Part shown: piece after piece, positions 1-8,910 of the stretch
How the letters are laid out: every line of letters begins with the position of its first letter
How positions within the stretch are numbered: position 1 is the stretch's first letter
NCBI RefSeq assembly: GCF_029542625.1
Contig: NZ_CP120733.1
Span: 2,418,001-2,482,000, forward strand
Source: Tepidibacter hydrothermalis
GTDB lineage: Bacteria; Bacillota; Clostridia; Peptostreptococcales; Peptostreptococcaceae
Length of the DNA stretch: 64,000 nucleotides
Direction: 5' to 3'
Made by a program: the position numbers and the translations under genes
The notes under the pieces: model-generated
Seen by the model: the letters and a program-made list of their open reading frames with translations, nothing else
Database searches by the model: none
What the model was told of the DNA's origin: nothing

Positions 1-1411
1 TATCTTTTATATCTTGTAATTTTGTACTAACTAAATCCATCATGTAAGGTATTCCAAATGATCTCATAGACATTAAATGTATAAATAATCCTATAACTCC
101 AAATATATACCCATACAGACCTAAAAATGAAGCTAATAATAAAAATATTATCCTGATAATCAAAACTGGACCTAACATTTTTGGAACTAAAAAACTGGAA
201 ATACCAGTCAAAGCTATAATTATAACTATAGGGGCACTAACAAATCTTGCATTAACCGCTGCATCGCCTAAAACTAAAGCTCCAACTATACTTATTGTAG
301 CTCCAATTGGTTTTGGGAGCCTTACCCCTGCTTCTCTCAACACTTCAAATACAAATGTCATGGCAATAGCTTCAAATACAGTAGGAAACGGAACCCCTTC
401 TCTTGCAGCAGATATACTTATAAGAAGTGGAGTTGGTATCATTTCTTGATGATATGTTACAAGTGCTAAATAAATAGCAGGTGTACTAGTTGTTAAAAAA
501 AAGCCTACGTATCTTAACATCCTATTTATAGACGCATATATAAAGTTATTATAATAATCCTCATTTGCCTGAAAATACTCTATAAATAAAAATGGAAGTG
601 TAAGCACAGCTGGTGTTCCATCACATATCAAAGCAATTTTTCCCTCTAATAAATTAGCTGCAACAATATCTGGTCTTTCTGTATAACCAATTGTATTAAA
701 CGGAGACAATGGCTCATCCCTTATTAATTCCTCTATATATCCAGACTCTAATATTCCATCTATATCTATATTATCCAATCTTTTTTCTAATTCTTTAATT
801 ATTGGGTCTGAAGCTATATTTTGCATATAGCATATGCATATTTTAGTTTTGGTTTGCGTTCCTAAAATCTTATATTTATATTTTAAATCTTTACTCAGTA
901 TCTTTCTTCTTATCAACGATAAATTTACATTTATCGATTCTGTAAAACCTTCTCTTGGTCCTCTTACTACAACCTCTGATTCGGGCTCACTTATACTTCT
1001 TATTTCCCACCCCTTAGTATCAAGTACGGCTGCTCTATTCTCAGACTCGAATAAAAGAACAGTGTCTCCGTAAAGTATAGAATCTACTAATTCTTCTAAA
1101 TTATCCATCCTCTTCATACTTGAATAGCATATTGTATCGTTTAATAAATCATCTATATCATTTCTCGATTCTTCATTTTTCATTATAGGACTTATTATGT
1201 ACTCATTTATCGCTGATTTATCGCACATACCATCACAAAATATTACACAGTACTTTCTTTTGTTTGAAGTTTGATCTGTAAATGTTCTATAGATTATAGC
1301 ATCATTATTTTTGAATAGTTCCTCAAATATGCTTATATTTTTGTCAAGCGATTTTGTAAGTTTAACAGTTTTATTTTTATTTAAAATTTTATTTTTTATT
1401 TTTTCTAGCAC
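1..1411 (-). CDS. GerA/GerKA-family spore germinant receptor subunit A (C-terminus outside window)
   Basis: The minus strand reads through without a stop from a GTG at 1411 to the window edge, about 470 codons. The product starts VLEKIKNKIL and contains motifs typical of GerA/GerKA A-subunits: a soluble N-terminal domain, then LLEGKIALICDGTPAVLTLP, VTYHQEMIPTPLLISISAAR and VGALVLGDAAVNARFVSAP in the membrane half. A-subunits sit in the spore inner membrane with B and C subunits and sense nutrient germinants. An AGAGGTG ribosome site precedes the GTG. C. difficile is known to lack this receptor family, so the gene helps place the organism elsewhere in the Peptostreptococcaceae. The last membrane helices and stop lie outside the window. 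Confidence 0.88.
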   Translation of the reverse strand, partial: MLEKIKNKILNKNKTVKLTKSLDKNISIFEELFKNNDAIIYRTFTDQTSNKRKYCVIFCDGMCDKSAINEYIISPIMKNEESRNDIDDLLNDTICYSSMKRMDNLEELVDSILYGDTVLLFESENRAAVLDTKGWEIRSISEPESEVVVRGPREGFTESINVNLSLIRRKILSKDLKYKYKILGTQTKTKICICYMQNIASDPIIKELEKRLDNIDIDGILESGYIEELIRDEPLSPFNTIGYTERPDIVAANLLEGKIALICDGTPAVLTLPFLFIEYFQANEDYYNNFIYASINRMLRYVGFFLTTSTPAIYLALVTYHQEMIPTPLLISISAAREGVPFPTVFEAIAMTFVFEVLREAGVRLPKPIGATISIVGALVLGDAAVNARFVSAPIVIIIALTGISSFLVPKMLGPVLIIRIIFLLLASFLGLYGYIFGVIGLFIHLMSMRSFGIPYMMDLVSTKLQDIKD

Positions 1412-1672
1412 AAAAACACCTCTTTTAAGTTTCACTCTATTTTTTAATTATTTCCATATTACCATTATGTATTCAAATTTATTGTAAAACAAAAATTAGC
1501 TTCATGCTAAAACATGGCTCATCTTTTCAATAAGTCTAACGACTGTGTTGCTTAAAATAGTTGTAATTCAGTTATCTTGTCAATGTAATACACAAGTCGA
1601 AAGTTATATAATTTTCTTGTACGTAAAAAAGCCTACGACATGAAATTTTTCATACCATAGGCTTTTATTTTA
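1412..1672. other. Intergenic region with a dispersed repeat
   Basis: No gene is seen. Positions 1532-1571 hold a degenerate motif (AAGTC..., a short spacer, CTTAAAATAG, then TTGTAA) that recurs at 2982-3023 and 19386-19427. The right end contains the nitroreductase terminator. Confidence 0.5.
1625..1667 (-). terminator. Intrinsic terminator of the nitroreductase gene
   Basis: On the minus strand an 8-bp AAAGCCTA/TAGGCTTT stem is followed by a T run, directly after the nitroreductase stop codon. Confidence 0.8.
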
Positions 1673-2308
1673 CTACTCTATAATTGTCATAACTTCTTCT
1701 ATGTCTTTTCTAGGAGGGCTTTTTACCTCTCCATCAGGTATCCCTATCGGAGTCATAGCTACAAAAGTATACCCTTCTTTTTTAAATCCTATAAAATCAG
1801 ATATTTCTTCTTTAGCATAATTTGGTCCTGTCATCCAACATCCACCATATCCCATATTCGCAGCTGCTAATAATAAATTTTCCATAGCTGCACCTATGTT
1901 TTGCATTCCAGGAGCTGGCTTTAAAAGAGAGTCTATTTCTTCTTTTGATGCTCCTCCTTCTCTTAATAAATCAAGTGCTGTAACTTTATATTCTCCTGCA
2001 TATACTATAACAACAGAAGGAGCATTTTTGAATATAGTGAAGTACTTTAAAAATTTAGTGAATTTTTCACGCTTCTCCTCATCCTTTGTATAAGATGCCA
2101 CTTCTTCATGTTTTTTTTCTATTATTTTGGCCATCTCTTGTATCTTTTCTTTATCTCTAACTACTACGAAATGCCAATTCTGAACATTCTTTCCTGACGG
2201 TGCATATGTTGCAGCCTTTATCATCTCTTTCATATCTTCCATAGGTACTTGTTCTTGCTTAAATTTTCTAACACTATGTCTTTTGTAAATAAAATCTAAA
2301 TTACTCAT
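1673..2308 (-). CDS. Nitroreductase family protein (FMN-dependent)
   Basis: This 211-aa protein is the usual length for the NfsA/FRP flavin oxidoreductase superfamily. It opens with the FMN-phosphate-binding pattern RHSVRKF (residues 10-16) and continues with APSGKNVQNW (36-45) and a Gly-rich GYGGCW segment. Such enzymes use NAD(P)H and FMN to reduce nitro compounds, quinones or flavins in the cytoplasm; the substrate cannot be read from the sequence. An AGGAGG ribosome site precedes the ATG. A MarR regulator gene lies upstream on the same strand and a large palindrome lies between the two, suggesting MarR-controlled expression, possibly in response to electrophiles or redox stress (inference). 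Confidence 0.9.
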   Translation of the reverse strand: MSNLDFIYKRHSVRKFKQEQVPMEDMKEMIKAATYAPSGKNVQNWHFVVVRDKEKIQEMAKIIEKKHEEVASYTKDEEKREKFTKFLKYFTIFKNAPSVVIVYAGEYKVTALDLLREGGASKEEIDSLLKPAPGMQNIGAAMENLLLAAANMGYGGCWMTGPNYAKEEISDFIGFKKEGYTFVAMTPIGIPDGEVKSPPRKDIEEVMTIIE

Positions 2309-2331
2309 AAAATCCTCCTTATGTCAAACTC

Positions 2332-2359
2332 ATAATTATATTGTATACAATATAATTAT
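2332..2359. promoter_or_regulatory. 28-bp palindrome, candidate MarR operator
   Basis: A perfect 28-bp palindrome centred on GTATAC sits 24 bp before the nitroreductase start. Flanking CAAACT and AGTTTG extend the symmetry with one unpaired base, to about 40 bp. Its place between the marR-type gene and the nitroreductase gene fits an operator. It has no T-run consistent with a terminator. Confidence 0.6.
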
Positions 2360-2406
2360 AGTTTGATGCAAAACTATTGTCAATTGATTTTGAGATTATT
2401 CTATTA

Positions 2407-2847
2407 TTATTCTGTATCAAAATTTTTTTTCAACTTATTTAATAAATAAAAAAACATATCTTCTTCTTCTTTAGTAAATCCTTTATATGCTGTATCTATT
2501 AGTTTTTTAGATATTTCTTCAAATTCTGGTCTTATATCTATTCCTTTTTGAGTTAAACTTATATAAGTTACTCTTTTATCTTTTTCACATTTTTCTTTTT
2601 TAATGTAACCAAAAGAAACCAATTTATTACATAAAGATGTAACTGTTGATTTATCTCGCCTTATAAGTTTAGCTATTTCCTTCATAGTTAGTTTTCCATT
2701 GTTTCTGTATAAAACTGAAAGTATAGAACCATGAGACGGAACTATGTTCTGTATATTATGTTCTTTTAATTCTTTTTCCAAAAAATTTTGATATTTTTTC
2801 CTAGTGGTACTTATATAACTTATACTGTAATCTCTATATTTACTCAT
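2407..2847 (-). CDS. MarR-family transcriptional regulator
   Basis: This 146-aa protein has the MarR winged-helix layout. An N-terminal dimerisation helix is followed by LTMKEIAKLIRRDKSTVTSL (HTH, about 53-72) and a wing ending KRVTYISLTQKG, then C-terminal dimer helices. MarR proteins are dimeric repressors that release DNA on binding small phenolic or oxidising ligands. The gene is in line with the nitroreductase gene 98 bp downstream, and the palindrome in that gap is its likely site (inference). No ligand can be assigned. Confidence 0.9.
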   Translation of the reverse strand: MSKYRDYSISYISTTRKKYQNFLEKELKEHNIQNIVPSHGSILSVLYRNNGKLTMKEIAKLIRRDKSTVTSLCNKLVSFGYIKKEKCEKDKRVTYISLTQKGIDIRPEFEEISKKLIDTAYKGFTKEEEDMFFYLLNKLKKNFDTE

Positions 2848-3115
2848 AATCTATCCCTCTTTTATAGTTTATTATCTCAACTACCTAAAGTTATTTGAAA
2901 ATATATACATATTATAATCAATTTCAGATTTATTTACAAACAAAATTCACTTTATTCTATCAAAGGGATTATATAACAAACAAGTCCTAATGATTTTTGT
3001 TTCTTAAAATAGCTATAAAGTTAGTTCTTTGATATATAAAAAATGATGGTTGTAATTACAACCATCATTTTTTATATTACACAATAAACTTTACTTAAAT
3101 TAAAGCTAATAAATA
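2848..3115. other. Intergenic region upstream of marR and downstream of sigK
   Basis: Holds one copy of the dispersed AAGTC...CTTAAAATAG motif (2982-3023) and the sigK terminator. No coding sequence is recognised. Confidence 0.5.
3037..3074. terminator. Bidirectional terminator downstream of sigK
   Basis: A near-perfect palindrome, AAAAAATGATGGTTGTAA and its complement, is flanked by A and T runs. It lies 42 bp past the sigK stop. Confidence 0.85.
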
Positions 3116-3400
3116 TTAATGACTCTTTTGCAAATTAAATTCTTTTTTTAGTTTTTTCAAAGCTCTTTTTTCTATTCTCGATACATACGACCTGGATATA
3201 TCTAGTCTTTGAGCTATTTCTCTTTGAGTTTTATAACCACTTTTAGTAAGTCCGTACCTCAATTGTACTATTTCCTTTTCTCTTAATGTCAATACTTCGT
3301 CTATTTTTTTATATAATTTTTTTACTTGTATTTTAAGTTCCACCTCATCAATAACATGGTCCACATCCGTTCCAAGTATGTCTATTAAAGATATTTCATT
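3116..3400 (-). CDS. sigK: sigK 3' part: sigma-K regions 3-4, separated from its 5' part by the skin-like element
   Basis: This segment encodes the C-terminal half of the mother-cell sigma factor SigK. The frame reads NEISLIDILGTDVDHVIDEV, then region 4 with LTLREKEIVQLRYGL and the HTH KTQREIAQRLDISRSYVSRI. The open frame alone has only an internal GTG at 3364, but coding similarity to SigK runs continuously back to the 13-bp repeat at 3388-3400. There the frame meets the skin junction. Joined to the 5' part at 13134-13515 it gives a full-length sigma factor of about 217 aa, reading ...EGNEIS-LIDILG..., as in B. subtilis and C. difficile SigK. The segment has no start or promoter of its own and should be silent until the element is excised. 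Confidence 0.95.
   Translation of the reverse strand, partial: NEISLIDILGTDVDHVIDEVELKIQVKKLYKKIDEVLTLREKEIVQLRYGLTKSGYKTQREIAQRLDISRSYVSRIEKRALKKLKKEFNLQKSH
3388..3400. repeat. Left attachment-site core of the skin-like element
   Basis: AAGATATTTCATT (plus strand) is identical to 13134-13146. The two copies diverge immediately outside the 13 bp. They encode the NEIS residues where the SigK reading frame is broken, so recombination between them restores sigK exactly. Confidence 0.9.
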
Positions 3401-3441
3401 ATCTTATCTATATTATCAACACAGACTCTAATCACAAATTA

Positions 3442-3483
3442 TTTTCTATCCAATATTTGAATATTCAAATATTGGATAGAAAA
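3442..3483. repeat. Perfect 42-bp palindrome just inside the left skin junction
   Basis: Twenty-one base pairs of uninterrupted symmetry are centred on GAATATTC at 3459-3466, 41 bp inside the att core. It could be a hairpin in RNA leaving the 1412-aa gene, or a binding site for the recombinase or a partner. The next terminator-like hairpin (3483-3527) abuts it. Confidence 0.75.
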
Positions 3484-3527
3484 AAAACATGAAATAAGAG
3501 ATATTTAAGCCTCTTATTTCATGTTTT
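3483..3527 (-). terminator. Terminator overlapping the end of the 1412-aa gene
   Basis: On the minus strand AACATGAAATAAGAG pairs with CTCTTATTTCATGTT, followed by eight Ts. The stem includes the stop codon. Confidence 0.8.
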
Positions 3528-6500
3528 CAAATGCGGTTGATAACATAAGTTTTATTCTATTTATTTGATTAACCTCACTAGCTCCGGGGTCATAATCTAG
3601 TGCCACTATATTTGCTTTTGGATATCTCCTTTTAAGTTCTTTTATTACTCCTTTTCCAGTGATATGATTTGGAAGACAAGCAAAGGGCTGCATACAAACT
3701 ATATTTTCAACCCCATCTTCTATAAGCTCTATCATTTCTGCTGTTAAAAGCCATCCTTCTCCAGTCTGATTCCCAAGTGATACAACTGAACTCGCTTTAT
3801 CTGCTAGTTCATATATATTCTTTGAAGAATTGAAATGTTTACTTTTATTTAGATATTTTCTTATATAATTCCTTGTATATTCTATAAAAGCAATTACTAT
3901 TTGACTTAAATCTTTATTTATTTTTTTACCTGACAAATAATCATATCTGTATATATTTCCGTAAATACTGTACAAGAAAAAATCGATAAGATCTAAAACT
4001 ACAACCTCTGATCCTTCTCTTTCTAACATTTCAACTATATTGTTGTTAGCCAATGGATGATACTTAACTAATATTTCTCCTACTAATCCTATTTTAGGTT
4101 TTGTTTCATATGACATTTCTAAGTTATCAAAATCATATATTATATCTTTTATATTTTTTTTAAATTCCCCTATCTTCCCATTTTTAATGTTTTCAAAACA
4201 ATTTAATGTCCAATCATCATATAATTTATTTGCAGAATTTACAACCTTCTCATAAGGTCTTGTTTTATACAGTACTCTCATAAATAAGTCTCCATATATA
4301 CAACCCATGGCAACCTTTTTTACAAGAGAAATACTTACCTTAAACCCAGGGTTTTTCTCGATTCCAGATAGATTTGCAGAAATAACAGGTATATTACTAA
4401 ATCCTGAATCCTTCAAAGCCTTTCTCAAAAATCCTATATAATTACTTGCTCTACATCCTCCACCTGTTTGAGATATCATTATTGATGTATTGTCTAAATC
4501 ATATTTATTAGATTTTAAAGCGTTTATCATCTGACCTATGACTATTATAGATGGGTAACAAGCATCGTTATTTACGTATTTAAGACCTTCATCTATACAC
4601 TTTTTATCCATAGACTCTATTACTTCTAAATTATATCCTTCGCTTTTAAATGCCTCTTGTATAAACTTAAAATGCATTGGAGACATTTGAGGACATAATA
4701 TAGTATGATTTTTTTTCATGTCCTTAGTAAAAACTATTTTATCATTACTATTTACTTCATGTTTTTTTGAATTTTTACTTTTTTCTTTAATTGCAGATAT
4801 TAATGACCTTATTCTTATATTAGCAGCTCCTAGATTGTTCACCTCGTCTATTTTAATTAAAGTATATATCTTGTTATCAAGTATTTCCTTAACTTGATCA
4901 CTAGTTACAGCATCGAGACCACATCCAAATGAATTAAGCTGTATAAGCTCTAAATTATCATTATCTCTAACATAACTTGCAGCTAGATACAGTCTTGAAT
5001 GATACATCCATTGATCTAATACTCTTAGAGGTTTTTCTATTTTTCCTAAATGTGCTACACTGTCCTCTGTTAAAACAGCTATAGAATTTGATATTATTAT
5101 ATTCTGTATTCCGTGATTTATTTGAGGATCTATATGATATGGTCTCCCAGCTAAAACTATACCTATTTTAGAATTTTCTTGTAGGTAATTTACAATTTCT
5201 TCCCCTTTTTTTCTTATATCATTTTTCACTTTAATATCTTCATTCCATGCCTTATTTACCGCTACATCTATTTCTAGTTTTGATATATTAAAATCATTCA
5301 ATATATCATACATCCTTTTTATAAGTCTTTTTTTATCATTATAAGGTATAAACGGATTCATAAATTTCACATTATTGTCCTTTATTATATCCATATTGTT
5401 TTTTATAACTTCAGCATAAGATGTTACTACAGGGCAATTAAAATTATTGTTTGCATTTTTATATTGCTCCTTTTCATTAGCTATACAAGGATAGAATATG
5501 AAATCCACTTTCCGTTTAGCAAGATAAGCTATATGACCATGAACCATTTTAGCTGGATAGCAAGTTGACTCTGATGGTATACTATCCATTCCCATTTCAT
5601 AAATTTTACTTGATGACTCAGGTGATATCTCTACTCTAAATCCCAATTCACTAAAAAAAGTAAACCAAAATGGATAGTTTTCATATATATTCAGAACTCT
5701 AGGTATACCAACCGTACCTCTTTTTGCTTCTTCTTTATTAAGAGGAGTATAATTGAATATTTTATTGTATTTATATTCATACATATTAAATGCATCTTGA
5801 GATCTTGTTTGATTAGCTCCCTTTTCACATCTGTTTCCAGATATAAAACTTTTACCATTAGGGAATTTATTTATAGTAATAGAACAATTATTAGAACATT
5901 TTCCACATCTTGTAGATATAGTTTTAACTGAAAATCCTTCTAACTCTTTCTCTTTTAAAAGAGTCGTTTTATATCCATTAGAATATCTATTTTTAGATAT
6001 TATAGCAGCACCGTATGCCCCCATAAGACCTGATATATCGGGTCTTATAACTTCTTTATTTAATATTTTTTCAATGCATCTAAGTATAGCATCATTATAA
6101 AAAGTTCCACCTTGAACTACTATATTATCGCCTAGATCATTTGTATCTTTTATCTTTATAACCTTATAAAGAGCATTTTTTATTACAGAATATGAAAGTC
6201 CAGCAGATATATCACATATACTATATCCTTCTTTTTGAGCCTGTTTCACTTTTGAATTCATAAATACAGTGCATCTTGTTCCTAAATCAACTGGAGTCTT
6301 TGCCATTAATGCTTTATCAGAGAATGTTTCAATATCAATATTAAGAGATTTTGCAAATACCTCTATGAATGACCCACACCCTGATGAGCATGCTTCATTT
6401 AACATAATATCGTCTATTACACCATTCTTTATTTTTAAACATTTCATATCTTGTCCACCAATATCTAAAATAAAATCTACATCTGGCAAAAAATGCTTAG

Positions 6501-7752
6501 CTGCATTATAATGTGCAACCGTCTCAACTTCTCCATAATCCAAAGATAAAGCTGATTTTAATAATTCTTCTCCATATCCTGTTGAAGTTGAATACACTAC
6601 ATTAGCTTCTTTTGGTAATTTAGAATACATATTTTTCAATATTCTAACTGCAAAGTCAAGAGGCCTTCCTTCATTTACACCATAAAATGAATATAATAAA
6701 TTGCTATTATCATCAATAAGTGCAATCTTAGTTGTTGTAGATCCTGCATCAATTCCCAAATAACAGTTTCCTTTGTATTTTTTAATATCATTTCTTTTGA
6801 TTTTATTTTTATTATGTCTTTTTCTAAACTCTTCAAGTTCATACTTATCGTTAAATAAAGGTTTTATATTAGATGATTTTATAATTTTTAAATTATCTAA
6901 TTTATGTAAGTTGTTTTTCAAATCATCAAATTTTATTATGTTGTTCTTTTTAGATTCTATAGCTGCTCCCAGTGCTACATAAAATTGAGCATTTTCAGGA
7001 AATATAACTTCATTATCACTTAGATTTAAAGTTTCTTTAAATCTATTTCTAAGTTCTGATAAAAAATGAAGCGGACCTCCTAAGAACATTACTCTTCCCT
7101 TTATCGTTTTTCCACAAGAGAGCCCTGTTATAGTTTGATTTACAACAGCCTGAAATATTGAAGCTGCTATATCTTCCTTGCAAACGCCCTGATTTATAAG
7201 AGGTTGTATATCACTTTTTGCAAATACGCCACATCTAGCAGCAACGGGGTATATATTGTTATAATTTCTTGCAAGCTTATTAAGACCTGTTGCATCTGTA
7301 TTTACTAAAGACGCCATCTGATCTATGAATGCTCCAGTCCCTCCCGCACAAGTTCCATTCATTCTTTGTTCTATCGAACCTTCAAAGAAAGTTATCTTAG
7401 CATCCTCTCCTCCAAGCTCGATGCAAACATCAACATCATCCGCACTAGATTGAATTGCCTTTGTACAGGCTACTACTTCTTGAATAAATTCTAAATCTAA
7501 AACTTTAGCTATACTAAAACCCCCTGAACCTGTTATCATACTAGTTATGTTAAAATCTTTAAATTCATCAAATGTATTATTTATAAGTTCTTTAATAGTT
7601 CTTGTTATATCTGAATAATGCCTTTTATATTTTTTAAAAACTATGTTATTGTTTTTATCTATTAAAATCAATTTAATTGTAGTAGATCCTATATCAAGTC
7701 CCATATGCAATAAATTATTCATATAATCTACAGCCCCATAGCTGTAACTCAC
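3514..7752 (-). CDS. Large 2-hydroxyacyl-CoA dehydratase activator-type protein (two BadF/BcrA ATPase domains plus dehydratase-like C-terminus)
   Basis: This 1412-aa protein fuses two ASKHA ATPase domains of the dehydratase-activase (BadF/BadG/BcrA/HgdC) family. The phosphate loops are DIGSTT (20-25) and GIDAGSTT (333-340). Each domain has the Cys expected to hold a bridging 4Fe-4S cluster ([11 protein letters not shown], Cys135; ACSSGCGSF, 455-462). A CxxCxxxC site follows at 616-623, then a DUF2229-like region and a C-terminal part resembling dehydratase subunits. Long fused relatives are common in clostridia, but their substrate is unknown to me. The family couples ATP hydrolysis to low-potential electron transfer. 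The start is uncertain: the GTG at 7752 overlaps a strong GGAGG, and the next in-frame ATG is 7722. It lies inside skin, so the mother cell would lose it. Confidence 0.85.
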   Translation of the reverse strand: MSYSYGAVDYMNNLLHMGLDIGSTTIKLILIDKNNNIVFKKYKRHYSDITRTIKELINNTFDEFKDFNITSMITGSGGFSIAKVLDLEFIQEVVACTKAIQSSADDVDVCIELGGEDAKITFFEGSIEQRMNGTCAGGTGAFIDQMASLVNTDATGLNKLARNYNNIYPVAARCGVFAKSDIQPLINQGVCKEDIAASIFQAVVNQTITGLSCGKTIKGRVMFLGGPLHFLSELRNRFKETLNLSDNEVIFPENAQFYVALGAAIESKKNNIIKFDDLKNNLHKLDNLKIIKSSNIKPLFNDKYELEEFRKRHNKNKIKRNDIKKYKGNCYLGIDAGSTTTKIALIDDNSNLLYSFYGVNEGRPLDFAVRILKNMYSKLPKEANVVYSTSTGYGEELLKSALSLDYGEVETVAHYNAAKHFLPDVDFILDIGGQDMKCLKIKNGVIDDIMLNEACSSGCGSFIEVFAKSLNIDIETFSDKALMAKTPVDLGTRCTVFMNSKVKQAQKEGYSICDISAGLSYSVIKNALYKVIKIKDTNDLGDNIVVQGGTFYNDAILRCIEKILNKEVIRPDISGLMGAYGAAIISKNRYSNGYKTTLLKEKELEGFSVKTISTRCGKCSNNCSITINKFPNGKSFISGNRCEKGANQTRSQDAFNMYEYKYNKIFNYTPLNKEEAKRGTVGIPRVLNIYENYPFWFTFFSELGFRVEISPESSSKIYEMGMDSIPSESTCYPAKMVHGHIAYLAKRKVDFIFYPCIANEKEQYKNANNNFNCPVVTSYAEVIKNNMDIIKDNNVKFMNPFIPYNDKKRLIKRMYDILNDFNISKLEIDVAVNKAWNEDIKVKNDIRKKGEEIVNYLQENSKIGIVLAGRPYHIDPQINHGIQNIIISNSIAVLTEDSVAHLGKIEKPLRVLDQWMYHSRLYLAASYVRDNDNLELIQLNSFGCGLDAVTSDQVKEILDNKIYTLIKIDEVNNLGAANIRIRSLISAIKEKSKNSKKHEVNSNDKIVFTKDMKKNHTILCPQMSPMHFKFIQEAFKSEGYNLEVIESMDKKCIDEGLKYVNNDACYPSIIVIGQMINALKSNKYDLDNTSIMISQTGGGCRASNYIGFLRKALKDSGFSNIPVISANLSGIEKNPGFKVSISLVKKVAMGCIYGDLFMRVLYKTRPYEKVVNSANKLYDDWTLNCFENIKNGKIGEFKKNIKDIIYDFDNLEMSYETKPKIGLVGEILVKYHPLANNNIVEMLEREGSEVVVLDLIDFFLYSIYGNIYRYDYLSGKKINKDLSQIVIAFIEYTRNYIRKYLNKSKHFNSSKNIYELADKASSVVSLGNQTGEGWLLTAEMIELIEDGVENIVCMQPFACLPNHITGKGVIKELKRRYPKANIVALDYDPGASEVNQINRIKLMLSTAFENMK

Positions 7753-7801
7753 CTCCTCTACCTTATGTGAATTGTATTTTAAATTATATGATTATCTTTA
7801 A

Positions 7802-7969
7802 TTACTTATCTCTATTTTTTAATATATTATCAACAATTTCTCTACTAATATCATGAAATTCTTCTAATATACAATCTATATCTTCTTTGGATTCTATAAC
7901 TGGTTCTACTACACATACAGTTGTGTTTCCTATGATATGTATTTCATCGTATTTCATATTTTCGCTCAT
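7802..7969 (-). CDS. Small acidic protein (55 aa), unknown function
   Basis: A short open frame begins MSENMKYDEIHIIGNTTVCV and ends NILKNRDK, with a strong GGAGGGG ribosome site 6 bp before the ATG. It lies between the activator-type gene and yjjW, in the same direction. The N-terminal half looks like a beta hairpin and the C-terminal half is predicted helical and acidic. I do not recognise a family. The good ribosome site and clean spacing make it a probable real gene rather than chance. Confidence 0.65.
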   Translation of the reverse strand: MSENMKYDEIHIIGNTTVCVVEPVIESKEDIDCILEEFHDISREIVDNILKNRDK

Positions 7970-8040
7970 ATTGTCCCCTCCTATTTGATTATATGAGGGC
8001 TAAATGTTGTCCTATTCACATATTACTTTTCCTATAGAAT

Positions 8041-8076
8041 AAAAAAAGTATGGTAGATTATCTACCATACTTTTTA
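8041..8076 (-). terminator. Terminator after yjjW
   Basis: A 10-bp stem (GTATGGTAGA and complement, 3-nt loop) flanked by A and T runs overlaps the yjjW stop. Confidence 0.85.
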
Positions 8077-8910
8077 AACTAAAATTATATTCTCGCACCC
8101 ATTATTAGATGCTATTTCGTGTAACTCATTCATCGTATCATCACTTGGTGTATAGCTATTTATGATATCTTTTCTAACACCGTGATTTCTATATCTTATT
8201 ATTTTGTATCTTATATTTGAATTTAAAGATGCTATAAGCTTACTTATTTGGTCTACATTGTAATGATTGTTTAAAACATCAGGAACTATAACAGTTCTAA
8301 CTTCATATAATTTATCTATACTAGCCAAATATTTTATATTCTCAATTACATTTTTATTAGACATTCCAGTAAGCATTTTATGTTCATCTTCATCATAAGA
8401 TTTTAGGTCTATCATACCCATGTCCATTATATCTACAAACTCATTTTTATCTTTTAAAGGTATTGATCCATTCGTATCCACATAACATGTCAGCCCAAGT
8501 TTTTTAACTTCAACAAATAATTTTGTTAAAAATTCATGCTGGAGAGTACATTCTCCTCCTGAAACTGTTATCCCTGATATAAAAGATTTGACCTTATCTA
8601 TTTGTTCATAAGCTTCGTCAACACTCATGTAAACACTTTTCGGATTTGAATCGTTAGGACATGACTTTAAACACATATCACAATGCTTGCAGTTTTTAAC
8701 ATCCCAAACAACTTCTTTTCCTTCATTAGATAAACTTTCGTATTTACAAGACTTAACACATGCTCCACAGTTGTTGCATATATTTATAGTCTCTGGATTA
8801 TGACAATACAAGCAATTAAAGTTACATCCTTGCATAAATATTACACTTCTATTCCCAGGTCCATCAACAGAGCTAAATGGAAGTATTCTATTTACTAATC
8901 CCTTACACAT
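8074..8910 (-). CDS. yjjW: YjjW-type glycyl-radical enzyme activase (radical SAM)
   Basis: This 278-aa radical SAM protein has CNFNCLYC (Cys29, 33, 36) for the catalytic 4Fe-4S/SAM cluster. It is followed by a two-cluster ferredoxin insert: CNNCGACVKSC at 45-55 and a second CKHCDMCLKSCP set. This is the layout of activating enzymes for pyruvate formate-lyase-like and YjjI proteins. Such activases install a glycyl radical on the partner enzyme under anaerobic conditions. The gene overlaps the end of yjjI by 8 bp, so translation is probably coupled. The later SGGECTLQ segment is the expected SAM-binding GGE motif. Length matches E. coli YjjW (about 287 aa). Confidence 0.88.
   Translation of the reverse strand: MCKGLVNRILPFSSVDGPGNRSVIFMQGCNFNCLYCHNPETINICNNCGACVKSCKYESLSNEGKEVVWDVKNCKHCDMCLKSCPNDSNPKSVYMSVDEAYEQIDKVKSFISGITVSGGECTLQHEFLTKLFVEVKKLGLTCYVDTNGSIPLKDKNEFVDIMDMGMIDLKSYDEDEHKMLTGMSNKNVIENIKYLASIDKLYEVRTVIVPDVLNNHYNVDQISKLIASLNSNIRYKIIRYRNHGVRKDIINSYTPSDDTMNELHEIASNNGCENIILV

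Noticed and set aside
3116-3364. Independent small sigma factor of 82 aa
   Set aside because: SigK-specific coding sequence continues upstream of the GTG to the skin junction, and the missing half lies at 13132-13515.
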